From positions 1 through 43,361 of the forward strand of contig JAAEMS010000304.1 in NCBI GenBank assembly GCA_024225275.1: DNA of 43,361 nucleotides. Direction: 5' to 3'. This stretch comes from Actinomycetes bacterium. Lineage in GTDB: Bacteria; Actinomycetota; Acidimicrobiia; Acidimicrobiales; JAAEMS01. Every line of letters starts with the position of its first letter. Position 1 is the first letter of the stretch. The notes beneath the pieces were generated by a model. That model worked only from the letters and a program-made list of their open reading frames with translations, had not been told where the DNA came from and ran no database searches. Positions 1 through 8,494 of the stretch are shown in pieces. Position numbers and translations under genes: made by a program.

Positions 1-93
1 ACTGGGGTGGACATGCCCGTCAAGGGCGGCAACCCGGCCCTGAGCGACGAAGACCTCATCGATATCGTCGCCTACCTGAAGAGCATCAACTGA
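1..93 (+). CDS. C-terminal end of a c-type cytochrome (partial)
   Basis: The window opens inside a reading frame that ends with TGA at 91-93. The 30 visible residues contain MPVKGGNPALSDEDLIDIV and finish AYLKSIN. A Met-Pro followed by a helix with the pattern LSDEDLxDIVAYLKS is typical of the C-terminal part of class I cytochrome c domains, where the Met is the distal haem ligand and the last helix packs on the N-terminal one. The CXXCH haem-binding motif would lie upstream of the window, so the attachment site and domain number cannot be seen. It converges with the Rrf2-type regulator gene on the other strand, whose stop codon lies 7 bases inside this frame. Respiratory or electron-transfer role is inferred from the fold only. 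Confidence 0.7.
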   Translation, partial: TGVDMPVKGGNPALSDEDLIDIVAYLKSIN

Positions 94-535
94 CCCTGGC
101 GTCTCCATCCGTCTCGCTGATGGCGGCCCGCCGGGCCAGATCGGCGAGGCTGGTGGAGACGAAGCTGTCGATCATGGCCTGACGTCCCGCGACCCAGGTA
201 GGGTGCATCACGCACTGCGCATCCTTGTCGTCGCACCTGCGGCCGTCGAGAAGGCAGTTGCTTTCCTCCATCGCCCCGTCGAGGGCCTCGATGATCTCCA
301 GAGTGGAGATGGCGGAGGGCTCGCGGGCCAGGGAACACCCACCGCTGCGGCCCGGCGTGCACGAGAGGATCCCGGCCCGGGACAGCCGGTTGACGATGGT
401 GGGGACGTTGCCGCGTGGCACGTCGCACACCTCTCCGAGCTCCGCGGAGGTGACCCGAGTCCCCATCTCGAGCGTGGCGAGATGTACAAGCATCCTCACT
501 CCGTACCCGCCCCGCTTCGTCAAGGTCAGCCGCAT
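86..535 (-). CDS. Rrf2-family transcriptional regulator with probable Fe-S cluster
   Basis: A 149-residue protein starting MRLTLTKRGGYGVRMLVHLA, the classic Rrf2 N-terminus with a winged helix-turn-helix (about residues 1-65). Cysteines 94, 101 and 108 form C-X6-C-X6-C between the dimerisation helix and the C-terminus, close to the spacing of the Fe-S ligands in IscR and NsrR, so a cluster that senses iron, NO or redox state is likely. The upstream in-frame start at 595 would add 20 unconserved residues; the ATG at 533-535 is preferred because Rrf2 proteins begin here and a GGAG sits just upstream. Targets cannot be told from the sequence. The AT-richer stretch at about 570-605 is the probable promoter region and possible autoregulatory site, but no clear operator was recognised. 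It converges with the cytochrome c gene. Confidence 0.85.
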   Translation of the reverse strand: MRLTLTKRGGYGVRMLVHLATLEMGTRVTSAELGEVCDVPRGNVPTIVNRLSRAGILSCTPGRSGGCSLAREPSAISTLEIIEALDGAMEESNCLLDGRRCDDKDAQCVMHPTWVAGRQAMIDSFVSTSLADLARRAAISETDGDARVS

Positions 536-625
536 CCGACTCCATCCCTCCCGGATGCTCGTATCCTGGCATATTCTAGCGCTCAAAGCGAGCAAATTAT
601 CCCGCGTCCAGCGGCTCCATGACCG

Positions 626-1780
626 TCAGAGGTCGAACGACTCGTTCAGAGCCTGGTCGACGTAGTGGGCCACGCTGGGCTCGAACGGGAAGGACAGGTG
701 CGAGCCCTGATACCAGTGGATGCTCGATTCCCCCCAGTGCTGCCAAAGGGTATGGACATTGCCCGGCCGGACCCATCGGTCGAGCAGGCCGGCGTAGATG
801 TACCGGTGGTCGCGGGGCACCCGACATTCGAACGACAGGGGTGAGGCCACGCTGAGCACTTGGCGCAGGGGCTCCCACGAGAGACCCCACTGCTCATAGA
901 ACGGTGGCATGAGAGGTTCCATCTGGCGACGTATGCCGCGCACCAGGTCACTCTCGGGGACGCCGGCGATCACACAAGCGAGGTCGTCCTCCAGCCCGCT
1001 CAACAGCGACACCATGTAGCCGCCCAATGAGATCCCGGTCATGCCGATGGCCGGGGCCTGGTATTCGTCGCGCAGCCAGCGGATGACACTGCGCACGTCG
1101 TAGGCCCCCTGGCTGAGGGTGAAGACGGTGTTCATGGCCCCGGCGTGAATGACTCGGCTGCCGCTGGCGCCAATGGAGCGGGGCCCATGGAGGGGGAGTA
1201 CGACGGTGATGACGTTCAGGCCGAGTCGGTGGTGAAGGTGGTTGGCCCGGAAGCTGCCCAGATCGAGAGCGGGGTCGCCGGTGCGGTAGCCGTTGACCAG
1301 GACCATCCAGGGCCGGGGCTCACCGTCGTGACGCATCATCCAGGCGTGGCCGGTCTGGACCGGGCGGTAGTCGTTCCAGCGTTCGGAACCCGGCTCGTCG
1401 GGCCAGGGTTCGTAGGTGCTGGGGAACCGCACATGCTCGAACTCGAAGCTGGCCGCGGTGGCCGGGTTGATGTCGGATGGCTGGATCGGGCCCGAGGGGT
1501 CTCGGTGGTACGACAGTGGGTCGGCCAGCCAGCCCTGCTCTTCGAACAGCTCGCGGGCCTCGGTGAGCTCGCTGCGCAGGCGGCGGCGAAACGACCCGTC
1601 GGGGATACGGGTGCGGCCGGTAGCCAGCTCGATCTGCATGGCAACCTCATCGGTCAGCCACTTGAAGGCGGCGAGCGGGGTGGGTTCTACCGAGGGGAGG
1701 TCGGGGAGGGTGTGACCTCGCACCCAGTCCTCGACCTCGCCGGCGCTGGGAAGCAGACCGGGGGTGAAGGTGTCGGTCAT
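626..1780 (-). CDS. alpha/beta hydrolase family protein
   Basis: A 384-residue protein with a central alpha/beta-hydrolase fold. The nucleophile elbow GISLGG places the catalytic Ser near residue 251, and an acid in LLDRW and a His in QGSHLSF lie near the C-terminus in the usual order. About 150 residues precede the fold and are unassigned. No signal peptide is visible. The substrate is unknown; an esterase, lipase or dienelactone hydrolase-like activity is possible. The start codon overlaps the stop of the MarR gene (TGATG at 1782-1778), so the two are probably co-translated; a GTG one codon upstream (1783) is an alternative start. Being in an operon with MarR suggests the hydrolase acts on a ligand or product related to what that regulator senses, which is inference. 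Confidence 0.75.
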   Translation of the reverse strand: MTDTFTPGLLPSAGEVEDWVRGHTLPDLPSVEPTPLAAFKWLTDEVAMQIELATGRTRIPDGSFRRRLRSELTEARELFEEQGWLADPLSYHRDPSGPIQPSDINPATAASFEFEHVRFPSTYEPWPDEPGSERWNDYRPVQTGHAWMMRHDGEPRPWMVLVNGYRTGDPALDLGSFRANHLHHRLGLNVITVVLPLHGPRSIGASGSRVIHAGAMNTVFTLSQGAYDVRSVIRWLRDEYQAPAIGMTGISLGGYMVSLLSGLEDDLACVIAGVPESDLVRGIRRQMEPLMPPFYEQWGLSWEPLRQVLSVASPLSFECRVPRDHRYIYAGLLDRWVRPGNVHTLWQHWGESSIHWYQGSHLSFPFEPSVAHYVDQALNESFDL

Positions 1781-2307
1781 CACAGTTCCTGTTCGGGGAC
1801 GTACGCAGGGGAGAGGGTGTGTTCAGTGGACTTGAGCATGCGCTCCAGTAGATCGGCCAGCAGGACCCGCTCGTCGTCGGTGAAGATCTGGAAGATCTCC
1901 TGGTAGGTGTCGTAAGCCCGGTCGACGAAGGTGCGGTGGAACTCGCTGCCGGCGTCGGTGAGCTCGATGAGAACCTCGCGCTGGTCCTGTTGGCCCCGGT
2001 GCTTGGCAATCCAGCCGTTGGCCTCGAGGCGGCCAGTGGCCCGGGTCACCGTTGAGGGCTCGACGTCCATGACGGTTGCGAGCTCTCGGACCGGACACGG
2101 TCCATGGGCGGCGATGGCGTCGAGGGTTCGGAACTGGCCTGGTTCGATCGTCTGCTCGCCGCCTTGGAGGATGTGGCGACGGAGCCGTTCGACGGTGGGC
2201 CCGAGGCGGGCGGCTCGCCAGAGGCCGGCGAGTTTGGCGTCGACGTCCCAGTGTGCTCCCCCGTCGGCGGGGAAGGAGAGAGTCCGGGGATGGGCCTCAT
2301 CGGTCAC
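1780..2307 (-). CDS. MarR-family transcriptional regulator
   Basis: A 175-residue protein with a winged helix-turn-helix at about residues 55-130. The recognition segment (VREL, DVEPSTVTRAT, RLEANGWI) and the wing (HRGQQDQREVLIELTDAG) are characteristic of MarR proteins, and helices before and after would make the dimer interface. The GTG start is followed by an N-terminal extension of about 20 residues. It is the first gene of a two-gene minus-strand unit with the alpha/beta hydrolase and is divergent from the PHA/lipid storage genes at 2447, so it could repress either side through the AT-rich intergenic region. The ligand is unknown; phenolic or fatty-acid-like effectors are common for the family. 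Confidence 0.88.
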   Translation of the reverse strand: MTDEAHPRTLSFPADGGAHWDVDAKLAGLWRAARLGPTVERLRRHILQGGEQTIEPGQFRTLDAIAAHGPCPVRELATVMDVEPSTVTRATGRLEANGWIAKHRGQQDQREVLIELTDAGSEFHRTFVDRAYDTYQEIFQIFTDDERVLLADLLERMLKSTEHTLSPAYVPEQEL

Positions 2308-2358
2308 GGTGAATCGCTCATGGAGATGGCGGGCATCTGTACTCCGTGTACGACAGAT

Positions 2359-2393
2359 AGTTGCATAGCGTCACGCATATTATTAGTGTAACT
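2359..2393. promoter_or_regulatory. AT-rich divergent regulatory region with imperfect inverted repeats
   Basis: The spacer between the MarR gene and the PHA genes is distinctly AT-rich against a GC-rich background. Two imperfect inverted repeats can be seen: AGTTGCA at 2359-2365 against TGTAACT at 2387-2393 (6 of 7 match as reverse complements), and inside them ATAGCG-TCA-CGCATAT around 2365-2380. MarR proteins commonly bind such palindromes over their own promoter. Binding is inference only, and no clean -10/-35 pair was assigned. Confidence 0.3.
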
Positions 2394-2446
2394 CAAGGAA
2401 GAGGCGGTGGCACGCCATCGAAGCCACCAAATACCGAGGAGCCCTC

Positions 2447-2779
2447 ATGGCTGCAGGCTGGCGTCAGATGTACAACCAATGGGAGGAGGCGGTCTCTCCC
2501 TCCCTCGAGCAGTTCGCCGGATCCGACGTGTTCCGCGACATGGTCGGGGTGGGGGCCCAGATCTCCAAAGCGGTCATGAAACAGACCGAGGAGGCGAGCC
2601 GGCAGTGGCTCCACCTCTGGAACCTCCCGGCCGCCGGCGACGTCCGTTCACTCCGCCGCCAGATCGCCGGCCTCGACCGCGAGGTGCAATCGCTGCGCCG
2701 GGCCCTCGACGACGCCGGCCGGTCTACCCCCAACCTCACCATGGTCCAGGGCGCAGACGAGATCCGCGAGGCCCGGTGA
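2447..2779 (+). CDS. PhaE/phasin-like PHA synthase-associated small protein
   Basis: A 110-residue, mostly helical protein immediately upstream of the PHA synthase (one base between stop and next ATG). The first half (WRQMYNQWEEAVSPSLEQF, then FRDMVGVGAQISKAVMKQ) resembles the amphipathic helices of PhaE/PhaR subunits and phasins; the end of the helix (VRSLRRQIAGLDREVQSLRR) reads as a short coiled coil. Class III and IV PHA synthases need a small partner encoded next to phaC, and this protein sits exactly there, though it is much shorter than PhaE of Allochromatium. A GAGGAG ribosome-binding site precedes the ATG. Function as synthase activator or granule-coat protein is inferred from context and helix pattern. 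Confidence 0.65.
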   Translation: MAAGWRQMYNQWEEAVSPSLEQFAGSDVFRDMVGVGAQISKAVMKQTEEASRQWLHLWNLPAAGDVRSLRRQIAGLDREVQSLRRALDDAGRSTPNLTMVQGADEIREAR

Positions 2780-2780
2780 C

Positions 2781-3929
2781 ATGGCGGACAAGCCGGGGTC
2801 CGAGAACAAGCCGCCCAGCTTCCTCGACTTGATGGGCGGCGACTTCGCCAAACTGGTGAGCAACCCGTTCGGCTTCGTGGCCGACGGATTCGCCAAGGCC
2901 ACGAAGCGGAACTGGAACCTGACCCGCCACATGCTCGGCATCGACCGGGCCGAGACCGGCCAGAGCGAGCGCGACACGGTGTGGTCGAGCGGCAAGTCGG
3001 TGCTCTACCGGTACCGGAACGACAACGTCACCGTCCGCGAGCCGATTCTGCTCGTGATGAGCCTGGTGAGCCGGTCCTTCATCCTCGATCTCCAGCCCGG
3101 CAACAGCTTCGTCGAGCACCTCTGCGACCAGGGCTTCGACGTGTTCCTCCTCGACTGGGGAGTACCCGACGCCGCCGAAGCCGACAATGACCTCGCGGCC
3201 TATACCGATCACCTCGTCCCGGCCGCGGTGGCCGAGGTCAACCGCACCACAGGCGGCCATGGTGTCAATGTGTTCGGCTACTGCTTCGGCGGCCTGCTGG
3301 CCCTGCTGTACGCTGCCGGCCACCCCGACGATCCAATCAATAGTCTCCTCGTCATGGCTACGCCGGCCGATTTCGAGGGGATGCCCAAGTCCATGAGCGG
3401 TCTGGGGATGGACGGCATCGACCCCCGCAACATCCTCAACGCCGACGGCAATGTGCCGGCCAGTGCTGTTCGGGCCAGCTTCTCGATGCTCACCCCCACC
3501 GCTGATCTCACGACTGTGGCCGACTTCTGGGAACACCTCGACGACGACAAGTTCCTCAACAGCTACCAGGCCATGACGAGCTGGACCCGCGACCACATCC
3601 CCTTCCCCGGCGCGGCCATGATCGAGACCACCGAGGTCTTCCAGGAGCGGAACGGGTTCATCAACGACGACCTGCCCATCGGTGGTCGCCGGCGCCACCT
3701 CGCCGACATCAAGGTTCCCTTTCTCAACGTGATCGCCGAGCGTGACCACATCGTTCCCCCCGACTCGTCCCGAGCTCTCGTCGAGCTCATCGGCTCTGAC
3801 GACAAGACCCAGATCGAGCTCCCCGCCGGTCATGTCGGACTGATCGTCGGAGGCGGTGGCCGCAAGCGTTGTATGCCGGCCATGTCGGATTGGATGCGCT
3901 CCAAGAGCACCCAACTCACCTCGACCTGA
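2781..3929 (+). CDS. phaC: poly(3-hydroxyalkanoate) synthase, class III-like
   Basis: A 382-residue alpha/beta-hydrolase-fold polymerase that joins 3-hydroxyacyl-CoA units into polyester at the granule surface. The lipase-like box is GYCFGG with the nucleophile Cys168; Asp322 (in ERDHIVPP) and His351 (in PAGHVG) complete the triad, close to C149/D302/H331 of the class III enzyme of Allochromatium vinosum. Length and the lack of the long N-terminal domain also point to class III. A conserved FLLDWG motif is at about residues 122-127. It follows its PhaE-like partner by one base and is followed after 10 bases by a patatin-like lipase, so storage and mobilisation enzymes are co-transcribed. I am confident of the family; preferred chain length of the monomer cannot be read. 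Confidence 0.93.
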   Translation: MADKPGSENKPPSFLDLMGGDFAKLVSNPFGFVADGFAKATKRNWNLTRHMLGIDRAETGQSERDTVWSSGKSVLYRYRNDNVTVREPILLVMSLVSRSFILDLQPGNSFVEHLCDQGFDVFLLDWGVPDAAEADNDLAAYTDHLVPAAVAEVNRTTGGHGVNVFGYCFGGLLALLYAAGHPDDPINSLLVMATPADFEGMPKSMSGLGMDGIDPRNILNADGNVPASAVRASFSMLTPTADLTTVADFWEHLDDDKFLNSYQAMTSWTRDHIPFPGAAMIETTEVFQERNGFINDDLPIGGRRRHLADIKVPFLNVIAERDHIVPPDSSRALVELIGSDDKTQIELPAGHVGLIVGGGGRKRCMPAMSDWMRSKSTQLTST

Positions 3930-3939
3930 GCTCCGGCCG

Positions 3940-4890
3940 ATGACCGTTTCCAAGCAGCCACCGAGGGTGGCCCTGGTGCTCGGCTCCGGCGGCGTACTGG
4001 GCGGCGCCTTCCACGCCGGTGTGGTCAAGGCCCTGCTCGACAGCCGTGGCATCGACTCCCGCCACGTGAGCACCATCGTCGGTACGTCGGCCGGGTCGCT
4101 CACCGGTGCCCTGCTGGGAGCCGGCCTCCACCCCAACGACATCTACCGGCGTGAGACCGGACAGCCTCTCAGCCCGGCCGGGCGACGCCTGCTCGCCGCC
4201 GCTCGGGCCAAGCTCGGCCCCAGCCCCGAGCAACGCAGCGCGTTCGGTTTCCCGGTCGCACCCCAGATGGCCCTGCGCGCCATGTGTGAACCATGGCGGT
4301 TGGCGGTTGGCTCCATCGTCGCCGGCTTGATGCCCCGCGGCACCATGTCGACCCAGCGCATAAGGCTGTTGGTGGACGGCCTGGTCGAGGGCCGCACCGA
4401 AGGAGCCTGGGGCTGGAGCGGCGATCCCTACCTGAAGGTCTGCGCCATGGACCTCGAGTCCGGCCGACGCACCGTTTTCGAGGGTAACGACGGGGAGACA
4501 CTGGGGGAGGCCGTGGCCGCTTCCTGCTCGGTGCCCGGGGTGTACGAACCGGTCATGGTGAACGGCCGCGAGTATCTCGACGGGGCCGCCCACTCCTCTG
4601 ACCATGTCGACGTTCTGCGGGGCCACTCCTTCGACCTGGTCGTAGTCAGCTCGCCCATGTCCACCGAACGGCTTCACGACGTGCGCAGCCCGTGGCACCC
4701 TCTGCGGGTGGCCACCCGTTTCCAGACCGACCTCGAGTCCGGCCGACTCGACGACGTCGGTGAGGTGGTCGTGATCCGTCCCACGCGCGATGACCTCGAC
4801 GCAATGGGCTCGAACATGCTCGACCGTAATCGTCGGGCGGCCGTTGCCCTTCAGGCGTACACCACCGCCATCGACCGACTAGCCCTCTGA
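3940..4890 (+). CDS. patatin-like phospholipase/lipase
   Basis: A 316-residue patatin-fold serine hydrolase. The oxyanion loop GSGGVLGGAFHAG (residues 15-27), the nucleophile motif GTSAG (Ser50) and the catalytic Asp in EYLDGAAH (Asp214) form the Ser-Asp dyad. The family releases fatty acids from phospholipids or neutral lipids. No signal peptide or membrane segment is visible, so it should act in the cytoplasm or on lipid inclusions. The ATG at 3940 was chosen because the oxyanion motif normally lies close to the N-terminus; the open frame extends upstream into phaC. Its place between PHA synthase and the WS/DGAT gene suggests a part in turnover of storage lipid, which is inference. Confidence 0.88.
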   Translation: MTVSKQPPRVALVLGSGGVLGGAFHAGVVKALLDSRGIDSRHVSTIVGTSAGSLTGALLGAGLHPNDIYRRETGQPLSPAGRRLLAAARAKLGPSPEQRSAFGFPVAPQMALRAMCEPWRLAVGSIVAGLMPRGTMSTQRIRLLVDGLVEGRTEGAWGWSGDPYLKVCAMDLESGRRTVFEGNDGETLGEAVAASCSVPGVYEPVMVNGREYLDGAAHSSDHVDVLRGHSFDLVVVSSPMSTERLHDVRSPWHPLRVATRFQTDLESGRLDDVGEVVVIRPTRDDLDAMGSNMLDRNRRAAVALQAYTTAIDRLAL

Positions 4891-4914
4891 TCCCCGGCCC
4901 TTGTAGGAGACATC

Positions 4915-6387
4915 ATGAAACAGCTCAGTGGCCTGGACGCCGGCTTCCTGTACATGGAAACACCCACGACGTTCGGGCACATCAGCAGCCTGTCGGTCTA
5001 CGACAAGCCGGACAAGGACAGCGAGAACCCCTACGAGATCCTCCGCGGCCGGCTCGAGCAGCGTCTTCCTCTCCTCGAACCCCTGCGTCGGCGCCTGGTC
5101 GAGGTGCCGTTCCAACTCGACCATCCGTGGTGGATCGAGGACCCCGACTTCGACCTCGAGTTCCACGTCCGCCACATCGCCGTGCCGGGCTCGGGTGGTC
5201 CGCGCGAGCTGTCCGACCTCGTGGGACGGTTGATCAGCCGACCCCTGGATCGCACGAGGCCCTTGTGGGAGGCCTACGCCATCGAAGGGCTGCGCAAGGG
5301 GCGTTGGGCCGCATTCATCAAGATGCATCACGCCACCATCGACGGTGCCGCCGGCGCGCTCATGACAATGATGCTCCTCGACGCCGAAGCCGGCGCCGAA
5401 CCGCCGCCCATGCCCGAGACCCCACCGACCGAGGCGGTGCCGACCCCCCTCGAGATGATGGGTCGGACCATGATGCGCTACACCTCGCGGCCCCAACGGT
5501 TCTTCGCCGCTCAGAACCGCATGATGGGTGACCTCTTGCGCATCGCCACCAACAACGCCAACCAGGCTCGCTCGATGTGGAGCTTCCCGAAGCCGGGCCG
5601 GGCTGATTCGGCCGCCGGAGCGTCGACGTCCCTGGTCAGCCCCCGGACCCCCTTCAACAAGAGCATCTCCCCTCACCGCCGGTTTGCCTACCGGTCCTTT
5701 TCGCTCGACGATGCGAAAGCGGTCAAGAACCATTTCGAGGCCAGCATCAACGACGTCGTAATGGCCGCGTGCGCCGGGGCCCTGCGCCGCTACCTCGTCC
5801 GCCATGAAGCCCTTCCCGATCAGCCCTTGGTGGCCATGGTGCCGGTCTCGATCCGCACCGGTGAAGAAGAGGACATGTGGACCAATCGGGTGTCGAGCAT
5901 CTTCAGTCGGTTGCCCACCCACATCGACGACGCGGCAGAGAGGGTGCGGTACGCACGCGACGCCATGGAGTCGGCCAAGAGCTCGTTTGACCTCGTGCCC
6001 ACCGAATCGGTGCTCGACTTCGCCCAGTTCGCCTCACCGGCCCTGGTCAGCCAGGCCGCCGGCCTGATGACCCGCACTCACCTGGCCGACCAGGTACGTC
6101 AGCCTTCGAATGTGGTGATCTCCAACGTGCCCGGGCCGCGCCAGGCCCTCTACATGGGCTCGGCCCGGCTACGTCACTACTACCCGGTTTCGACGATCGC
6201 CGAGGGCCAGGGCCTGAACATCACGGTCCAGAGCTACGAGGACAAGCTCGACCTCGGCCTCGTGGGCTGCCGCGAGCTCTTGCCCGACCTCTGGCACCTC
6301 ATCGACGACTTCGAGGTCGAGATCGCCGAGTTGGTAGCCTTGACCGACAGTGGCCCGGATGCAGAGGTGGAGGCCGAAGCCGGCTAG
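4915..6387 (+). CDS. wax ester synthase/diacylglycerol acyltransferase (WS/DGAT)
   Basis: A 490-residue bacterial WS/DGAT family enzyme, which esterifies acyl-CoA with diacylglycerol or fatty alcohol to make triacylglycerol or wax ester. The catalytic motif HHxxxDG is present as HHATIDG at residues 138-144. The PLWEAY motif lies upstream at 117-122 and a conserved SNVPGP motif near residue 400. The N-terminus MKQLSGLDAGFLYMETP is standard for actinobacterial members. It starts 24 bases after the patatin gene with an AGGAGA ribosome-binding site and ends the storage operon; a convergent chemoreceptor gene follows. Length fits the family. Substrate preference cannot be told. Confidence 0.93.
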   Translation: MKQLSGLDAGFLYMETPTTFGHISSLSVYDKPDKDSENPYEILRGRLEQRLPLLEPLRRRLVEVPFQLDHPWWIEDPDFDLEFHVRHIAVPGSGGPRELSDLVGRLISRPLDRTRPLWEAYAIEGLRKGRWAAFIKMHHATIDGAAGALMTMMLLDAEAGAEPPPMPETPPTEAVPTPLEMMGRTMMRYTSRPQRFFAAQNRMMGDLLRIATNNANQARSMWSFPKPGRADSAAGASTSLVSPRTPFNKSISPHRRFAYRSFSLDDAKAVKNHFEASINDVVMAACAGALRRYLVRHEALPDQPLVAMVPVSIRTGEEEDMWTNRVSSIFSRLPTHIDDAAERVRYARDAMESAKSSFDLVPTESVLDFAQFASPALVSQAAGLMTRTHLADQVRQPSNVVISNVPGPRQALYMGSARLRHYYPVSTIAEGQGLNITVQSYEDKLDLGLVGCRELLPDLWHLIDDFEVEIAELVALTDSGPDAEVEAEAG

Positions 6388-6488
6388 GACGGCCGGATCA
6401 CGCCGCCTGGGCAAGACACCTCACGCTCGCCCGACACCAGTGGCACACCGGCGGTCTCCTCGGTCGTGGCGACCGCGGGCCGCCCGGT

Positions 6489-8228
6489 TCAGCTGTAGTT
6501 GTCGACGAGCTGGTTGAGGTCCGAAGCCATCCGCGTCATCTGGTCTGCTGCAGCCTTGGTGTCGTCGGTCGCTTGGCGAGTCTGTTCGGCTGCCTCGGCG
6601 ACGTCAGTGATGGTCCCGGCAATGTCCACAGAGCCGGTGGCTGCTTCCTCGACCGATCGGCCGATCTCGGTTGTGGTCAGAGACTGCTCTTCCACCGAGG
6701 CCGCGATATTGGTGGAGATCTCATTGATACGAGCGATCGTCTCGCTGATCTGCTCGTTGGCGTCAACCGCGCCAGACGTATCGGCCTGGATGGCGTTGAT
6801 TCGCTGGGAGATCTCCTCGGTTGCCACCGCTGTCTGATTGGCCAGCTCCTTCACCTCATTGGCTACGACTGCGAACCCCTTGCCGGACTCACCGGCGCGG
6901 GCTGCTTCGATGGTCGCATTGAGTGCCAGCAGATTCGTCTGCTCGGCAATCGAGTTGATCACATTGATGACATTGCCGATCTCGCGTGACGACTCGCCGA
7001 GCTTGGCGATCTTGGCCGAGGTGTGCTTGGCGACATCGACTGCACCCGAGGCTACTGAGGATGCCTCGGATGCATTGCGAGCGACCTCGCTGATCGAGGC
7101 ATCCATCTCCTCGACCGCCGCCGCGACGGTAGCGACGCTCGATGAGACCTCGCTACCGGTTGCTGATGCTGAGGTGGCCTGGGTCGAGGTGCGCTCAGCG
7201 GAGCTTCCCATCGAGGCCGACACGTCGGTCAGTTGCCCCGCTGCGTCCCCAAGTTGGGTTGCGGAGCTCTTGAGCATCTCCACCAGCGTCTTCAAAGTAT
7301 CGATCATCACTCCGAAGGCGTCGCCTACTTCACCGGGGAGCCTCGCATCGAGCAATGGTGAAGACAGTTGCCCATCAGCGATCGTCTTGGCCTGGGTGCC
7401 CATCTGGCCGACCATCTCGCTCAGCCCGTCGAATGAGTTGGCAAGGTCGCCGAGCTCATCGTCTCTCGACAGAGCCAACGGTTCGACCGACAACGCACCT
7501 ACTGAGACCTGACGAGCCCGCTCTGCGGTGCGCCGCAGGGGGAGTGCGATCGACCGCCGCAGGAACAGGCTCACGGCCACGACAATGAGACAGGCCACCA
7601 GGAGTCCAACGGCAATGATGGACTTCGTCGCTGAGACGCTGTTGGTCGTGGCTTCAGAGCGCACCACCAGGAGGTCACGCTCTTCGCCGGCCAGGGCGTC
7701 GAGGGAGATTCTGATGTCGTCCATCATGGCCTTCCCGAGACCCTCTGCCACCGCAGCAGATCCGGCCTCGGCCCCTTCGGTACGACGAATGTCGATGATG
7801 CGATTGGTCTCTTCCAGGATTGAGTCGAGCTTCGAATCCAGCTTATCCCAACGTTGGGTCTGGACCGGGTTGTCCAGAGTCAGTTCCCTGCCATGGGTGA
7901 AGTGCTCTCCAAGGGACTTCAGACCGCTCTCGTATGGTTCGAGAAACTCATCGACTCCCGTAGCCACGAAGCCACGCATGCCGGTCTCTATGTTCACCAA
8001 GGCCGATAGAACAGCCTCCACCTCTTCCAGGACTTCGTGGGTGTGACTCACCTGGGCGGCGTTGGTTTCGAGATCGGACACGTTGCGGTAGGAGAGGACT
8101 CCCACGAGCGCGAACACCGCCAAGACGACCGGGAAGCCCACCATCAGCTTCACACCGATCGTGAAACGCCAGCGCTGTTTGAGCGCAGACAGCATTCCGG
8201 TTCCATGGTCGGCAGTGGTTCCACTCAT
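6489..8228 (-). CDS. methyl-accepting chemotaxis protein, CHASE3-type sensor
   Basis: A 579-residue membrane chemoreceptor. Segment 27-46 is the first membrane helix; about 50-200 is an all-helical extracytoplasmic region with NIETGMRGFV, typical of CHASE3; 203-223 is the second helix, followed by a HAMP domain and a long coiled-coil signalling domain. The hairpin tip [19 protein letters not shown] is perfectly conserved, so it should activate CheA. The C-terminus NQLVDNYS has no CheR-docking pentapeptide. The ATG at 8226-8228 is preferred over an upstream in-frame start because GGAGAAG lies just before it. The gene converges with WS/DGAT and is divergent from the second chemoreceptor. The ligand is unknown. 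Confidence 0.9.
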   Translation of the reverse strand: MSGTTADHGTGMLSALKQRWRFTIGVKLMVGFPVVLAVFALVGVLSYRNVSDLETNAAQVSHTHEVLEEVEAVLSALVNIETGMRGFVATGVDEFLEPYESGLKSLGEHFTHGRELTLDNPVQTQRWDKLDSKLDSILEETNRIIDIRRTEGAEAGSAAVAEGLGKAMMDDIRISLDALAGEERDLLVVRSEATTNSVSATKSIIAVGLLVACLIVVAVSLFLRRSIALPLRRTAERARQVSVGALSVEPLALSRDDELGDLANSFDGLSEMVGQMGTQAKTIADGQLSSPLLDARLPGEVGDAFGVMIDTLKTLVEMLKSSATQLGDAAGQLTDVSASMGSSAERTSTQATSASATGSEVSSSVATVAAAVEEMDASISEVARNASEASSVASGAVDVAKHTSAKIAKLGESSREIGNVINVINSIAEQTNLLALNATIEAARAGESGKGFAVVANEVKELANQTAVATEEISQRINAIQADTSGAVDANEQISETIARINEISTNIAASVEEQSLTTTEIGRSVEEAATGSVDIAGTITDVAEAAEQTRQATDDTKAAADQMTRMASDLNQLVDNYS

Positions 8229-8494
8229 TGATCTTCTCCAAGTCACGCTATTCAGTGATCTGCTCGGGTATCTGGCGTCGAGGCGGATGGTCGACTCCCG
8301 GTCAGTGTCGGCTGGACTCGTGATCTATTACGGCTCCTCCCATCTGATTGTGAGCTCGGGCGGTTCGGGTCAACCGAAGCCACGCCACCCTCGGCTGCCT
8401 CACTGGGCCCGCAACAGGCCTCTACTACGACGACATGCTTGGACGAAGCTCAGCGAAGATCGTGCCAGCCCCCAACACTCTGGAATGCCTGATC
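8229..8494. other. divergent intergenic region between two chemoreceptor genes
   Basis: About 265 bases separate the two divergent chemoreceptor genes if the second starts at 8495. An in-frame ATG at 8435 could shorten the gap. The stretch must contain both promoters. I looked for a sigma-28/FliA-like element (TAAA with a downstream CCGATAA) and did not find one, nor any convincing hairpin or riboswitch. Confidence 0.4.

Noticed and set aside
2736..4142. A 468-codon open frame on the minus strand opposite phaC and the patatin gene.
   Set aside because: It is a mirror of GC-rich codon bias; the plus-strand proteins have full catalytic motifs and the antisense product has no domain.
6388..6488. 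A bidirectional terminator between WS/DGAT and the first chemoreceptor gene.
   Set aside because: Only short GC-rich pairings such as CCGGC with GCCGG, with no T tract; not distinct from background in this composition.
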